Source of the DNA: a virus
Direction: 5' to 3' (one strand)
Virus record (IMG/VR): IMGVR_UViG_3300032954_000028
Location: 1-46,853 of that record
Length of the DNA: 46,853 nucleotides
Shown here: piece after piece, positions 21,225 to 28,447 of the stretch
Layout of the letters: each line of letters opens with the position of its first letter
How positions within the stretch are numbered: the stretch's first letter is position 1
Notes under the pieces: model-generated
Databases searched by the model: none
Told to the model about the DNA's origin: nothing
The model's input: the letters and a program-made list of their open reading frames with translations, nothing else
Position numbers and translations under genes: made by a program

Positions 21225-22433
21225 TTGACTACTTACCGGCTGATGGACGGCGCATCGGGCAGGCCCGGCGTCGGCAGTTCCGGCACCCAGCCGCCCGCAT
21301 CGGTCACCGGCACGTCCGGCGGGTGGCTGCTCGGCACCCAGTTCTCCGTCACCGGCCAGATGGGATGGCTGGAAGGCTACTGGCACTGGGTACCCGGCGA
21401 CGGCGACACCACCGCGCGGAAATTCGCGCTGTGGAACGTCTACGCCTCCTCCACGCAGCAGGTCGTCACCGGAAGCGTGGTCACCTCCGGCACGATGACG
21501 GCCGGCGCGTTCAACTACGTCCCCCTGCCCGCCCCGATCCAACTCGCACCCGGCACCCAGTACGTCGCCGCGTGCGGGTGGACCGTCGCCGCCGGCATCC
21601 CCGTCACCAGCAACCAGTTCGACAACGGCAACCCCTACGGGGGCGGGATCGTCAACGGGATCCTGACCGGCTGGTCGGCCGGGACCGGCACGAACGCTTT
21701 CCCCTACACGTACGCGCTCGGCGGGCAGGGGGTATTCTCCAACGCGCTCGGCGCCGACCCGGCCGCAGCGATGCCGAACAACGGGTCAGGGTCGGACAAC
21801 CTGTGGGTCGACGTCTCAGTGTCCGACACCGCCCCCGGCGGCTACTCCGGGTCGTACCGGCTGTTCCCGAATATGGCCGACATGGGGAACTGGACCCTGG
21901 ACACGGCGAACAACTTCACCCTGGGCATGGAGTTCTCCCTGACCTCGGCGTGCACGATCAACAACGTGTGGTTCTACTCCCCGGCTACGGTCACCCAACT
22001 GCCCACGGCGGTCGGCGTCTACCAGGTGTCCGGGACGAGCCTGGTCGCGTCGAACATGTCGCCGTCCTGGTCGGGGACGGCCGGGTCCGGGTGGATGTCC
22101 GCGGCGCTGTCCGGCACCCTGAACGCCTCCACGAGCTACAAGGTCGCCGTGCTGAACGGGGCGGGCACCCCGGCGATCTGGAACTGCGCGCAGGCGAACT
22201 ACTGGTCAACCGGCTTCGGCGCGGCAGGCCTGACCGCCGGGCCGATCACCGCGCCGTCCAACGCGACCGCCGACCCGCCCGGCCAGGAAACCTACAACCT
22301 CGGCGCCACCCTCACCTATCCGAACACGAACGCCGGCCCGTACTCCTACGGCCTGGACATCGAGGTCACCCCGGTTCCCGCCCCGGTGCCGCCGGCCCAG
22401 CAGTTCCTGTACCAGATGCGCCAGTTCCGCTGA
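21225..22433 (+). CDS. virion protein with two DUF4082-like beta domains (402 aa)
   Basis: TTG 21225 follows AAGGA. Two halves repeat the same plan: a strand-rich opening (WLLGTQFSVTGQMGWLEGYW and FTLGMEFSLTSACTINNVWF), a middle (KFALWNVYAS and TAVGVYQVSG) and an ending with AP/..TQYVAACGWT or STSYKVAVLNG. This tandem resembles DUF4082 carbohydrate-associated modules. The C-terminus (PPAQQFLYQMRQFR) is basic. Probable surface adhesin. Confidence 0.7.
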   Translation: MTTYRLMDGASGRPGVGSSGTQPPASVTGTSGGWLLGTQFSVTGQMGWLEGYWHWVPGDGDTTARKFALWNVYASSTQQVVTGSVVTSGTMTAGAFNYVPLPAPIQLAPGTQYVAACGWTVAAGIPVTSNQFDNGNPYGGGIVNGILTGWSAGTGTNAFPYTYALGGQGVFSNALGADPAAAMPNNGSGSDNLWVDVSVSDTAPGGYSGSYRLFPNMADMGNWTLDTANNFTLGMEFSLTSACTINNVWFYSPATVTQLPTAVGVYQVSGTSLVASNMSPSWSGTAGSGWMSAALSGTLNASTSYKVAVLNGAGTPAIWNCAQANYWSTGFGAAGLTAGPITAPSNATADPPGQETYNLGATLTYPNTNAGPYSYGLDIEVTPVPAPVPPAQQFLYQMRQFR

Positions 22434-22450
22434 CCTGAGCCAGGGGGCAT

Positions 22451-22786
22451 GTGGGCTTCGACACGATCGGCATGTCCCGCCTGTCCACCCAGTACGTGTT
22501 CATCCCCGTCCAGGCCACCAAATCCGGCGTGGCATACAACCCGACCGGCGACCCGGTGGTATTCGCCTTCATGCCGCAGGCCACCCAGGTCCCGCAGGTC
22601 TCCGACTGGGTGGCCGGATCATGGGACACGAACACGACCAGCGTCTTGTACCCGTACTCCGCGAAATGCCTAGTCGGCCCGTCCGGGACGACCAACCCCG
22701 GGATCGGGACGTACTACATGTACATCCGGGTGACCGATAACCCGGAAATCCCGGTACTGCTCGGCGGCATCCTCCAGATCACCTAG
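22451..22786 (+). CDS. small head-associated protein upstream of portal (111 aa)
   Basis: GTG 22451 lies 8 nt after GGGGG. The product is strand-rich (TQYVFIPVQATKSGVAYNP, YYMYIRVTDNPEIPVLLGG) and contains a single Cys. It ends 14 nt before the portal gene. Similar small proteins with an RVTDNPE.PV ending occur next to actinophage head genes. Exact role unknown. Confidence 0.65.
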   Translation: MGFDTIGMSRLSTQYVFIPVQATKSGVAYNPTGDPVVFAFMPQATQVPQVSDWVAGSWDTNTTSVLYPYSAKCLVGPSGTTNPGIGTYYMYIRVTDNPEIPVLLGGILQIT

Positions 22787-22800
22787 GGCGGGGGGTACGG

Positions 22801-25800
22801 ATGAGCCGCACCTCCGGGGTCCTCGCCGCGATGAAAGCAGTACCCGGCGGCGGCCGGCCCACCCCCGCGCCACAGGCGAGCGGCTGGGGGAGCATCAACC
22901 AGGTCGCCGCCAACGCGATGTGGGGCAACCCGCACGCGGCGGCCAGCGGCTACGGCCCGTTCCTCCCGCGCCCCTCCAGGGTGTTCACCGACGGCGCGTT
23001 CGGGCCGATGGACCCGATCCAGCCCGTCCCGGTCGACGTCCCCCCCCTGGGCGGAGAGTTCCCCGACCCCCGCTGGTGGCAGTACCGTGTCGGCTGGAAC
23101 CTCCCCACCCAGCCCGGCACCGAAGGTCTCAAGCTCGCCTCCTTTGACCAGCTGTACACCCTTGCCAACAAGTACTCCGTCGCCCGCAGGTGCATCGAGC
23201 TCCGCAAAGAGGAGATCCGCGGCCTGGAGTGGTCGATCGACCTGACCACCCAGGCAGCGAAGGCGTACCAGGGCGACCACAAGGCGATGAAGGACTTCGG
23301 GGAACGCGCCGCGCTGGCCACGCGGTTCTTCCGCCACCCGGACCCGGATTTCTTCTCGTTCGGGATGTTCCTCGACGCGCTGCTCGAGGAGATCTTCGTC
23401 TACGACGCCTTGTGCCTGATCTTCCGGCCCAAGTACGGCAAGGGCCTGGGGCTGGGGCTGCTGGGATCTGACCTGGATTCCATGCGCTTGGTTTCAGGGC
23501 CCACAGTCCGCCCGCTGCTGGACATGCACGGCGGCAAGCCCCGGCCGCCCGCGCCCGCCTACCAGCAGTTCCTTTTCGGGGTACCCCGCAGCGACTACCA
23601 GACAGTCATCTCCGGTTCCGACATCGACGACTACGGTCTTACCGGCGCGGAGGTTAACGCGTTCCGGGCCGACACGATGCTGTACGCCCCGCTGGTCACC
23701 CGCCGCGAGACCCCCTACGGGTTCCCGCCGGTCGAGCAGGCGCTCCTCCCGATCATCTCCGGGTTGCAGAAGCAGGAGTACCAGCTCAGCTACTACACCG
23801 AGGGCACCGTCCCGGCGGTGTATATCTCGCCGGGCGACCCGAACATGACTCCGACTCAGGTCCGTGAGCTGCAGGATGCTCTCAACGGCATGGCAGGGGA
23901 CCCCGCCTACCACCTGAAGGTAATCGTCCTCCCACCCGGCTCGAAGGTCGAGCCGCAGCGCCCGGTGGACCTCGCGGACACCTTCGACACGCTCGTGCAA
24001 ACCCAGGTCTGCATGGCGTTCGACGTGACCCCGGAGGAACTGGGGCTGCTCCCCAGCGTCGGCAGTCCCGGGGCGGGCGGCGGGACGAACGCCTCAGCGC
24101 TGCGGTTCGGCGCAGCCGGCCGGGACCCGAAGACCCGCAAGTCCACCAAGCCGCTGCTGCTGTTCCTCACCGACATCTTCAACTACGTCCTGCAGGACAT
24201 CTGCGGCCAGCCGGACATGCAGTTCTCCTTCGAGGGCCTGGTCGATGACGAGGACAAGCAGGCCATCACCGAACTGGGCGTCCAGCAGGTGCAGAACGGC
24301 ATCGCGTCGATCGACGAGGTGCGGGAGCGGCTGGACATGCCCCCGTGGGGCCTCCAGGAGACCTCCGAGCCGGTCGTGTTCACCGCGCAGGGGCCGATCC
24401 CGTTCAGCCTCGCCCCGCAGCTCATCGCGAACATGCAGGCGGGCGGCGCGGGCGGCCAGGGCACGAACGGCGGCCAGCGCACCACGTCATCGCGGTCCCG
24501 GACGAACCAGCCGAGCGTGCGCCGCGGGGGCCAGACGAAGCCCAACGGCAGCCACGAGCCCCCCCTAGCCCCGCACCGGGAGGCCGCAACCCCGGGCCAT
24601 TCCGCCGCGGCGGGCGCGATCCAGTCACCCACGCCCCGCACCGGAGGGACCACCTCCCGCTCGTCCGTGGCCGGGTCCCGTAAGAAGGCCATCGAATCCG
24701 AGCTGGGCGCGCTGAAGCGGCACCTGCGGAAGGGCCGGCTGATCTCCACGTGGATCGCCGAGCACATCCCGGAACGGGCCCTGGGGATGATCGCGGAGGA
24801 TGTCGCGAAGGGTGTCCTGCTGGATGTCGCTGTCGAGCGGGCCGGGGATATCTGCCTCAACGGTGATGCTACATTCGGGGTGACCGGGCCGCCCCTGGGC
24901 GTGTCTGGCGACGAGTCCATGACGGCCGGCCCGGTCAGCCTGCACAAGGCCGCCGGGCACTGGCCCGGCTGGGAACGGGACCTCGGTCTCGTCGGACGGT
25001 ACAAGCAGCAGATCTCCCAGGCGTTCCACGACGCGGAGGCGCGCGGTTCGGACTTGCGGAAGAAAGCCGCCACCGGGGCCATGTTCGTGTCCAACGCGAC
25101 GCTGCGGGACCTGATCTCCGATGAGGTCCGCGACGTCTTCTCCGACGCCCTCACGCCCCTGTGGACGCACGCGTGGAACCTCGGGTACGCCTCAGCCAAG
25201 GCCCTCGTCACGGGACAGCCTGCCGACTTCGCCGCCAAGCATGACGGCGAGGCGCTGGCCGGGTTCATCGGCACCGAGGGCGAGCACTGGCTGTCCCAGA
25301 TCGCCCGCACCGGCCTGGGGAACAACAGCGCCCGGTCTGAGCTCATCGCCCGCACCGAGGTAGCCAGGGCGATCAACAGCGCGGCCATCCAGTGCTACCG
25401 GGACCACGGCGTCACCCACAAGCACCTGCTGCTGTCGCCGGGCGCGTGCGACCTGTGCAAGGACGCGGCCGATGACGGGGTTGTCGCCCTCGATGCGCCT
25501 TTCTCCAGCGGCGGCGTCCTGGGCCTCTCGCATCCGGCGTGCAGGTGCTGCCCAGGGCCGGCTGGGGTCATGACCGAGCCGCCGCTCGCGGACCTTGGCA
25601 AGCACCAGTTCTTCGGCGAGCGGGAAGCCTGCATCGAATGCGGCCTCACCAAGGAAGCCCACGGTGCGGCCGATGACGACTCCCGGCTCGTGTGGCTGCT
25701 GCTCCGCGCCCGCGACGAGGACGGCAAGTGGCGGTTCCTCCTCCAGCAGCGCCCGGACGGCACGTGGGGGATGCCGGGCGGGAAACCGCACGTGGGTGAG

Positions 25801-27303
25801 GACGCGTGGGCCGCGGCGCTGCGGGAAACCGCCGAGGAGATCGGCCAGTTCCCCCCGCCGAGGATCGCCGGGACGTTCCATCACGTCGAGGACGACGGCA
25901 AGACCCAGGTGTACCTGTGGCTGTGCGACGTCCCGTACTTCCACCCGACCCTGGACGGGGCCACCCCCGAGGAAACCAAGGGTGTCGCGTGGCTCCGCCG
26001 CAAGGAAATCGCCGGCCTGAACCTGGCCCCCAAGTTCCGGGAGGACTGGGAGAAAGGCATCTGCCTGCGGGAGCACGTCACCAAGGGCCTCCAGCGGACG
26101 GTGAACGAGAACGGGGAAATCCTCGAACTCACCCCGGCCTCACAGCGCCTCCAGGCGACCGGCGCGCGCTGGCCGTACCCGCACAGGGCCGACGGCGCGG
26201 AATGGCCTGACGCCGGCCCTGGAGCCGTCCCGGACGAGCACGGGAGCGCGGGCGGGGAACCCCCGCACTGGAACGACGACATGGCCGAACCCGAGCCGCG
26301 CGACACGCTCGAGCCCAGGGGCGGCGACGACGGGACGATGCCGCGCGGGCGCAAGCCGAATCCTCCCGCCTCCCGGTTCCCGGACCAGGGCGGCGAGGAC
26401 GACGGCGCGTGGCCGTACCCGCAGACGACGCTCACCCCCGGAGCCTCCACCGTCGGTGCTCCCAAGAGCGGCGGGAACGACTCCGGTCACCCGGTAGTCG
26501 GGTCCGTCCCGGCGAAGACCCCGAAGCCGTACCGGCCGCACGCGGTCGCGCCCGAGGTGTTCGACCCGGCTGAGGCGGTCGAGGACTGGAGCCCGGAAGC
26601 GGACTCCGATGTCGTTCACGACGTCGGCAAGGGCGCAGGCGACTACCGGGACGCCAACCCGGTCGACCCGGAGCACATCCTTTCGATAATGCGGGCTAAC
26701 TTCCCGGAATCTGCCCTTTCCTGGGTGAAGCGGGCTGCATGGACGGGCCCTCAGATGGTCCCGTGGGACCGGATTGACCACGACGACGAGGCGAAATGGG
26801 CTGCCGCGCACCAGCCGGCGAAGGTCCGCGAGTTCGTCCGGGATATCAAGGCGGGCAGGAAGACGAACCCGTCGATCCTGTTCCAGCCTCCGGGTGACGG
26901 CAAGGTCATCGTTTCCGACGGGCATCACCGGGCCGTTGCCCGGCACTCCATGGGGCAGGATGTCCTCGCCTACGTCGGCCACATCCAGGCGCGGGACCGC
27001 GAGGCGGCCGAGCAGACGCACTCGTTCCAGTTCCACAGCGGGAGCGACCCGGCAAACAAGGGCGGCAACGCCGAGACGCTGCGCGAGTACTGGACGCACG
27101 AAGCTCACGGCGGCCCGACAGACTTCGCCTACGCCGACGAAATCGCCTGGGGAACCCCCGGTGACTTCATGCGCGCGGTCAATCTGCTGAAAGAGCACGC
27201 GCACATGACCGACGAGCAGGCCAAGGGCTATGCAAACCTTATGCACCACCGGGCGCTCGGCTACTGGCCCGCTCAGCACGCGGAGATGGAGCGGGGCAAG
27301 TAG
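22801..27303 (+). CDS. portal protein fused to MuF-like, Nudix and ParB-like domains (1500 aa)
   Basis: ATG 22801 follows GGGCGGGGGG. Residues about 90-545 are the portal (YSVARRCIELRKEEIRGLEW, ETPYGFPPVEQAL, AFDVTPEELGLLPS). A Ser/Pro/Gly linker leads to a MuF-type minor head region (about 625-915) with LIARTEVARAINSAAIQCYR and the CDLCKDA (883-889)...HPACRCC cysteines. Residues about 955-1090 form a Nudix hydrolase; the box runs 994-1016 with Gly994, Glu1000 and REtaEEiG (1008-1015). A linker follows, then a ParB/Srx-like domain with MVPWDRID and SDGHHRAVARH (Asp1373-Arg1377). Portal-MuF fusions are known in actinophages; the Nudix and ParB-like additions are unusual. Each capsid would carry about twelve copies. 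Confidence 0.88.
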   Translation: MSRTSGVLAAMKAVPGGGRPTPAPQASGWGSINQVAANAMWGNPHAAASGYGPFLPRPSRVFTDGAFGPMDPIQPVPVDVPPLGGEFPDPRWWQYRVGWNLPTQPGTEGLKLASFDQLYTLANKYSVARRCIELRKEEIRGLEWSIDLTTQAAKAYQGDHKAMKDFGERAALATRFFRHPDPDFFSFGMFLDALLEEIFVYDALCLIFRPKYGKGLGLGLLGSDLDSMRLVSGPTVRPLLDMHGGKPRPPAPAYQQFLFGVPRSDYQTVISGSDIDDYGLTGAEVNAFRADTMLYAPLVTRRETPYGFPPVEQALLPIISGLQKQEYQLSYYTEGTVPAVYISPGDPNMTPTQVRELQDALNGMAGDPAYHLKVIVLPPGSKVEPQRPVDLADTFDTLVQTQVCMAFDVTPEELGLLPSVGSPGAGGGTNASALRFGAAGRDPKTRKSTKPLLLFLTDIFNYVLQDICGQPDMQFSFEGLVDDEDKQAITELGVQQVQNGIASIDEVRERLDMPPWGLQETSEPVVFTAQGPIPFSLAPQLIANMQAGGAGGQGTNGGQRTTSSRSRTNQPSVRRGGQTKPNGSHEPPLAPHREAATPGHSAAAGAIQSPTPRTGGTTSRSSVAGSRKKAIESELGALKRHLRKGRLISTWIAEHIPERALGMIAEDVAKGVLLDVAVERAGDICLNGDATFGVTGPPLGVSGDESMTAGPVSLHKAAGHWPGWERDLGLVGRYKQQISQAFHDAEARGSDLRKKAATGAMFVSNATLRDLISDEVRDVFSDALTPLWTHAWNLGYASAKALVTGQPADFAAKHDGEALAGFIGTEGEHWLSQIARTGLGNNSARSELIARTEVARAINSAAIQCYRDHGVTHKHLLLSPGACDLCKDAADDGVVALDAPFSSGGVLGLSHPACRCCPGPAGVMTEPPLADLGKHQFFGEREACIECGLTKEAHGAADDDSRLVWLLLRARDEDGKWRFLLQQRPDGTWGMPGGKPHVGEDAWAAALRETAEEIGQFPPPRIAGTFHHVEDDGKTQVYLWLCDVPYFHPTLDGATPEETKGVAWLRRKEIAGLNLAPKFREDWEKGICLREHVTKGLQRTVNENGEILELTPASQRLQATGARWPYPHRADGAEWPDAGPGAVPDEHGSAGGEPPHWNDDMAEPEPRDTLEPRGGDDGTMPRGRKPNPPASRFPDQGGEDDGAWPYPQTTLTPGASTVGAPKSGGNDSGHPVVGSVPAKTPKPYRPHAVAPEVFDPAEAVEDWSPEADSDVVHDVGKGAGDYRDANPVDPEHILSIMRANFPESALSWVKRAAWTGPQMVPWDRIDHDDEAKWAAAHQPAKVREFVRDIKAGRKTNPSILFQPPGDGKVIVSDGHHRAVARHSMGQDVLAYVGHIQARDREAAEQTHSFQFHSGSDPANKGGNAETLREYWTHEAHGGPTDFAYADEIAWGTPGDFMRAVNLLKEHAHMTDEQAKGYANLMHHRALGYWPAQHAEMERGK

Positions 27304-27540
27304 TTGGCGACGTGGATTTACCTCCTCGTTGACTTCGGGATGATTGCCGCCCTGCTGCTAGCCCCGCTGCTGCACTGGTGGTTCGACCTGCGGTTACCGG
27401 TACGTGATTCCCTCGAACTCCGCTGGCGCTGTCGCCTCCGTCCTGATGTGCAGGTTCCACCTCGGGTGAGCCTTGAACGACAACCGCAGCGACGGGAAGG
27501 CTGCCGACCCGGACAGGAACGCGCCCGGTCCCCCGAGTAG
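27304..27540 (+). CDS. possible small membrane protein (78 aa)
   Basis: TTG 27304 directly follows the portal stop. Residues 1-30 form a hydrophobic helix (WIYLLVDFGMIAALLLAPLLHWW), and the remainder is Arg-rich and antisense to the leftward gene 27394-27741. The helix is convincing but the C-terminal half is probably only shadow coding, so the true gene may be shorter or decayed. Confidence 0.4.
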   Translation: MATWIYLLVDFGMIAALLLAPLLHWWFDLRLPVRDSLELRWRCRLRPDVQVPPRVSLERQPQRREGCRPGQERARSPE

Positions 27541-27741
27541 GGCGGGCCGCATCGTCATCCCCTCGCGGATCTCGAAGTCCTGCGGTTCTTTCGCCTGGTA
27601 CTCGCGGATCCGCCCGTCGGCGTACTCCACCCGCACGAACACGCGGGCCACGGCAGCAGAGCCCTCAGGCTCGTACCGGATGTCTGCTACGGGAGGGGCT
27701 TTGACGATCTCGCCGGATACCGGGACTAGTTCATCGCTCAT
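27394..27741 (-). CDS. hypothetical leftward protein (115 aa)
   Basis: ATG 27741 opens MSDELVPVSGEIVKAPPVAD; strands such as ARVFVRVEYADGRIREYQ and SLRLSFKAHPRWNLHIRTEA follow. No Cys or membrane helix. A CATCAT hexamer lies 6 nt before the ATG, again the leaderless geometry. It is embedded against the main rightward operon. Family not recognised. Confidence 0.68.
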   Translation of the reverse strand: MSDELVPVSGEIVKAPPVADIRYEPEGSAAVARVFVRVEYADGRIREYQAKEPQDFEIREGMTMRPALLGGPGAFLSGSAAFPSLRLSFKAHPRWNLHIRTEATAPAEFEGITYR

Positions 27742-27773
27742 CCGCCCATGATGGCAGCGACGGCAGGTAACGC

Positions 27774-27908
27774 ATGACGGGGGTAATTCCCTGCTCCAAC
27801 TGCGGCGAGCAGTTCAGCCCGGTTTCCACCCGGTGGCTGTGCCCTGCCTGCGGATGGAAAGAGTCCTGCTGCGAAGGCGAGCCGGCGCCTGCCTGCCATG
27901 GCAGTTGA
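27774..27908 (+). CDS. 44-residue zinc-ribbon microprotein
   Basis: ATG 27774 follows AGGTAA. The peptide begins MTGVIPCSNCGEQFSP and continues WLCPACGWKESCC, a classic two-CxxC zinc ribbon, and ends with a CHGS tail. It overlaps the next gene by 11 nt. It is short but has a complete metal-binding pattern. Confidence 0.6.
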   Translation: MTGVIPCSNCGEQFSPVSTRWLCPACGWKESCCEGEPAPACHGS

Positions 27909-28116
27909 CGCCGCCCGCCTCCTGTCCGCTGTCGCGGACGCCCTGAACGCGCTGGAGAACGCCGGGATCACCGTGGACCTCGCGGGCGGGGCGGTGATGA
28001 CCGGGCGGGGTTACGTGATGGCTGTCGGGGATGGGCGGCTGGGTCACAGGTGGCAGGCCCGGACGCGACTCTGGACGCCGCTGTCACCGCCGGACGATGG
28101 CAGCGACGAAGACTAG
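27898..28116 (+). CDS. small hypothetical protein (72 aa)
   Basis: ATG 27898 overlaps the zinc-ribbon microprotein. The N-terminal helix (AARLLSAVADALNALENAGI) is followed by two short strands (VDLAGGAVMTGRGYVMAVG) and an acidic tail (PPDDGSDED). Convergent with the next leftward gene by a 4-nt overlap. Function unknown. Confidence 0.6.
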   Translation: MAVDAARLLSAVADALNALENAGITVDLAGGAVMTGRGYVMAVGDGRLGHRWQARTRLWTPLSPPDDGSDED

Positions 28117-28313
28117 GGCAGATCCGGCTCCTGGTCATCGGCCCAGCGTCCGAACGTCTCGGCCGGATAGACGATGAACGCCACATCGGCGGGTTCCATG
28201 CCAAGCGAGCGGGCGATCCGCTTGACGGGCGACGGGTCGTCGTCCGAGAGCAGATTCCAGACGCGCCAGACGGCCCGCTCAGTGTCGTTGAGGGTGCTCG
28301 TAGCCTTAGCCAT
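28113..28313 (-). CDS. small leftward HTH-like protein (66 aa)
   Basis: ATG 28313 with AAGGA about 12 nt upstream. The sequence TERAVWRVWNLLSDDD, then VKRIARSLGMEPADVAFIVY, has the look of a helix-turn-helix (residues about 31-50). It ends EPDLP. Located between portal and protease genes on the opposite strand. A small DNA-binding role is plausible, not shown. Confidence 0.6.
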   Translation of the reverse strand: MAKATSTLNDTERAVWRVWNLLSDDDPSPVKRIARSLGMEPADVAFIVYPAETFGRWADDQEPDLP

Positions 28314-28348
28314 GGTGCCGTAACCGTCCTTCGCTCGGTTCGGTGCCC

Positions 28349-28382
28349 GAAGCCCCGGAGTGTGCCATCACTGCGGGGCTTC
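28349..28382. terminator. 8-bp hairpin between divergent genes
   Basis: GAAGCCCC and GGGGCTTC are exact complements with an 18-nt loop, in the gap between the leftward gene starting at 28313 and the protease gene at 28448. No T-run follows, so it may be a leader structure of the protease mRNA rather than a terminator. Confidence 0.4.
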
Positions 28383-28447
28383 CTTATGTCGTCAATCTTA
28401 TCGCATCAGGCCACCTGGCCTGCCGTTTTCTCATAGAACGGAGCCGT

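Noticed and set aside
28343-28447. N-terminal 35-residue extension of the protease gene
   Set aside because: It reads through a perfect hairpin, has no ribosome site, and is not needed for the protease fold; GTG 28448 has CGGAG upstream.
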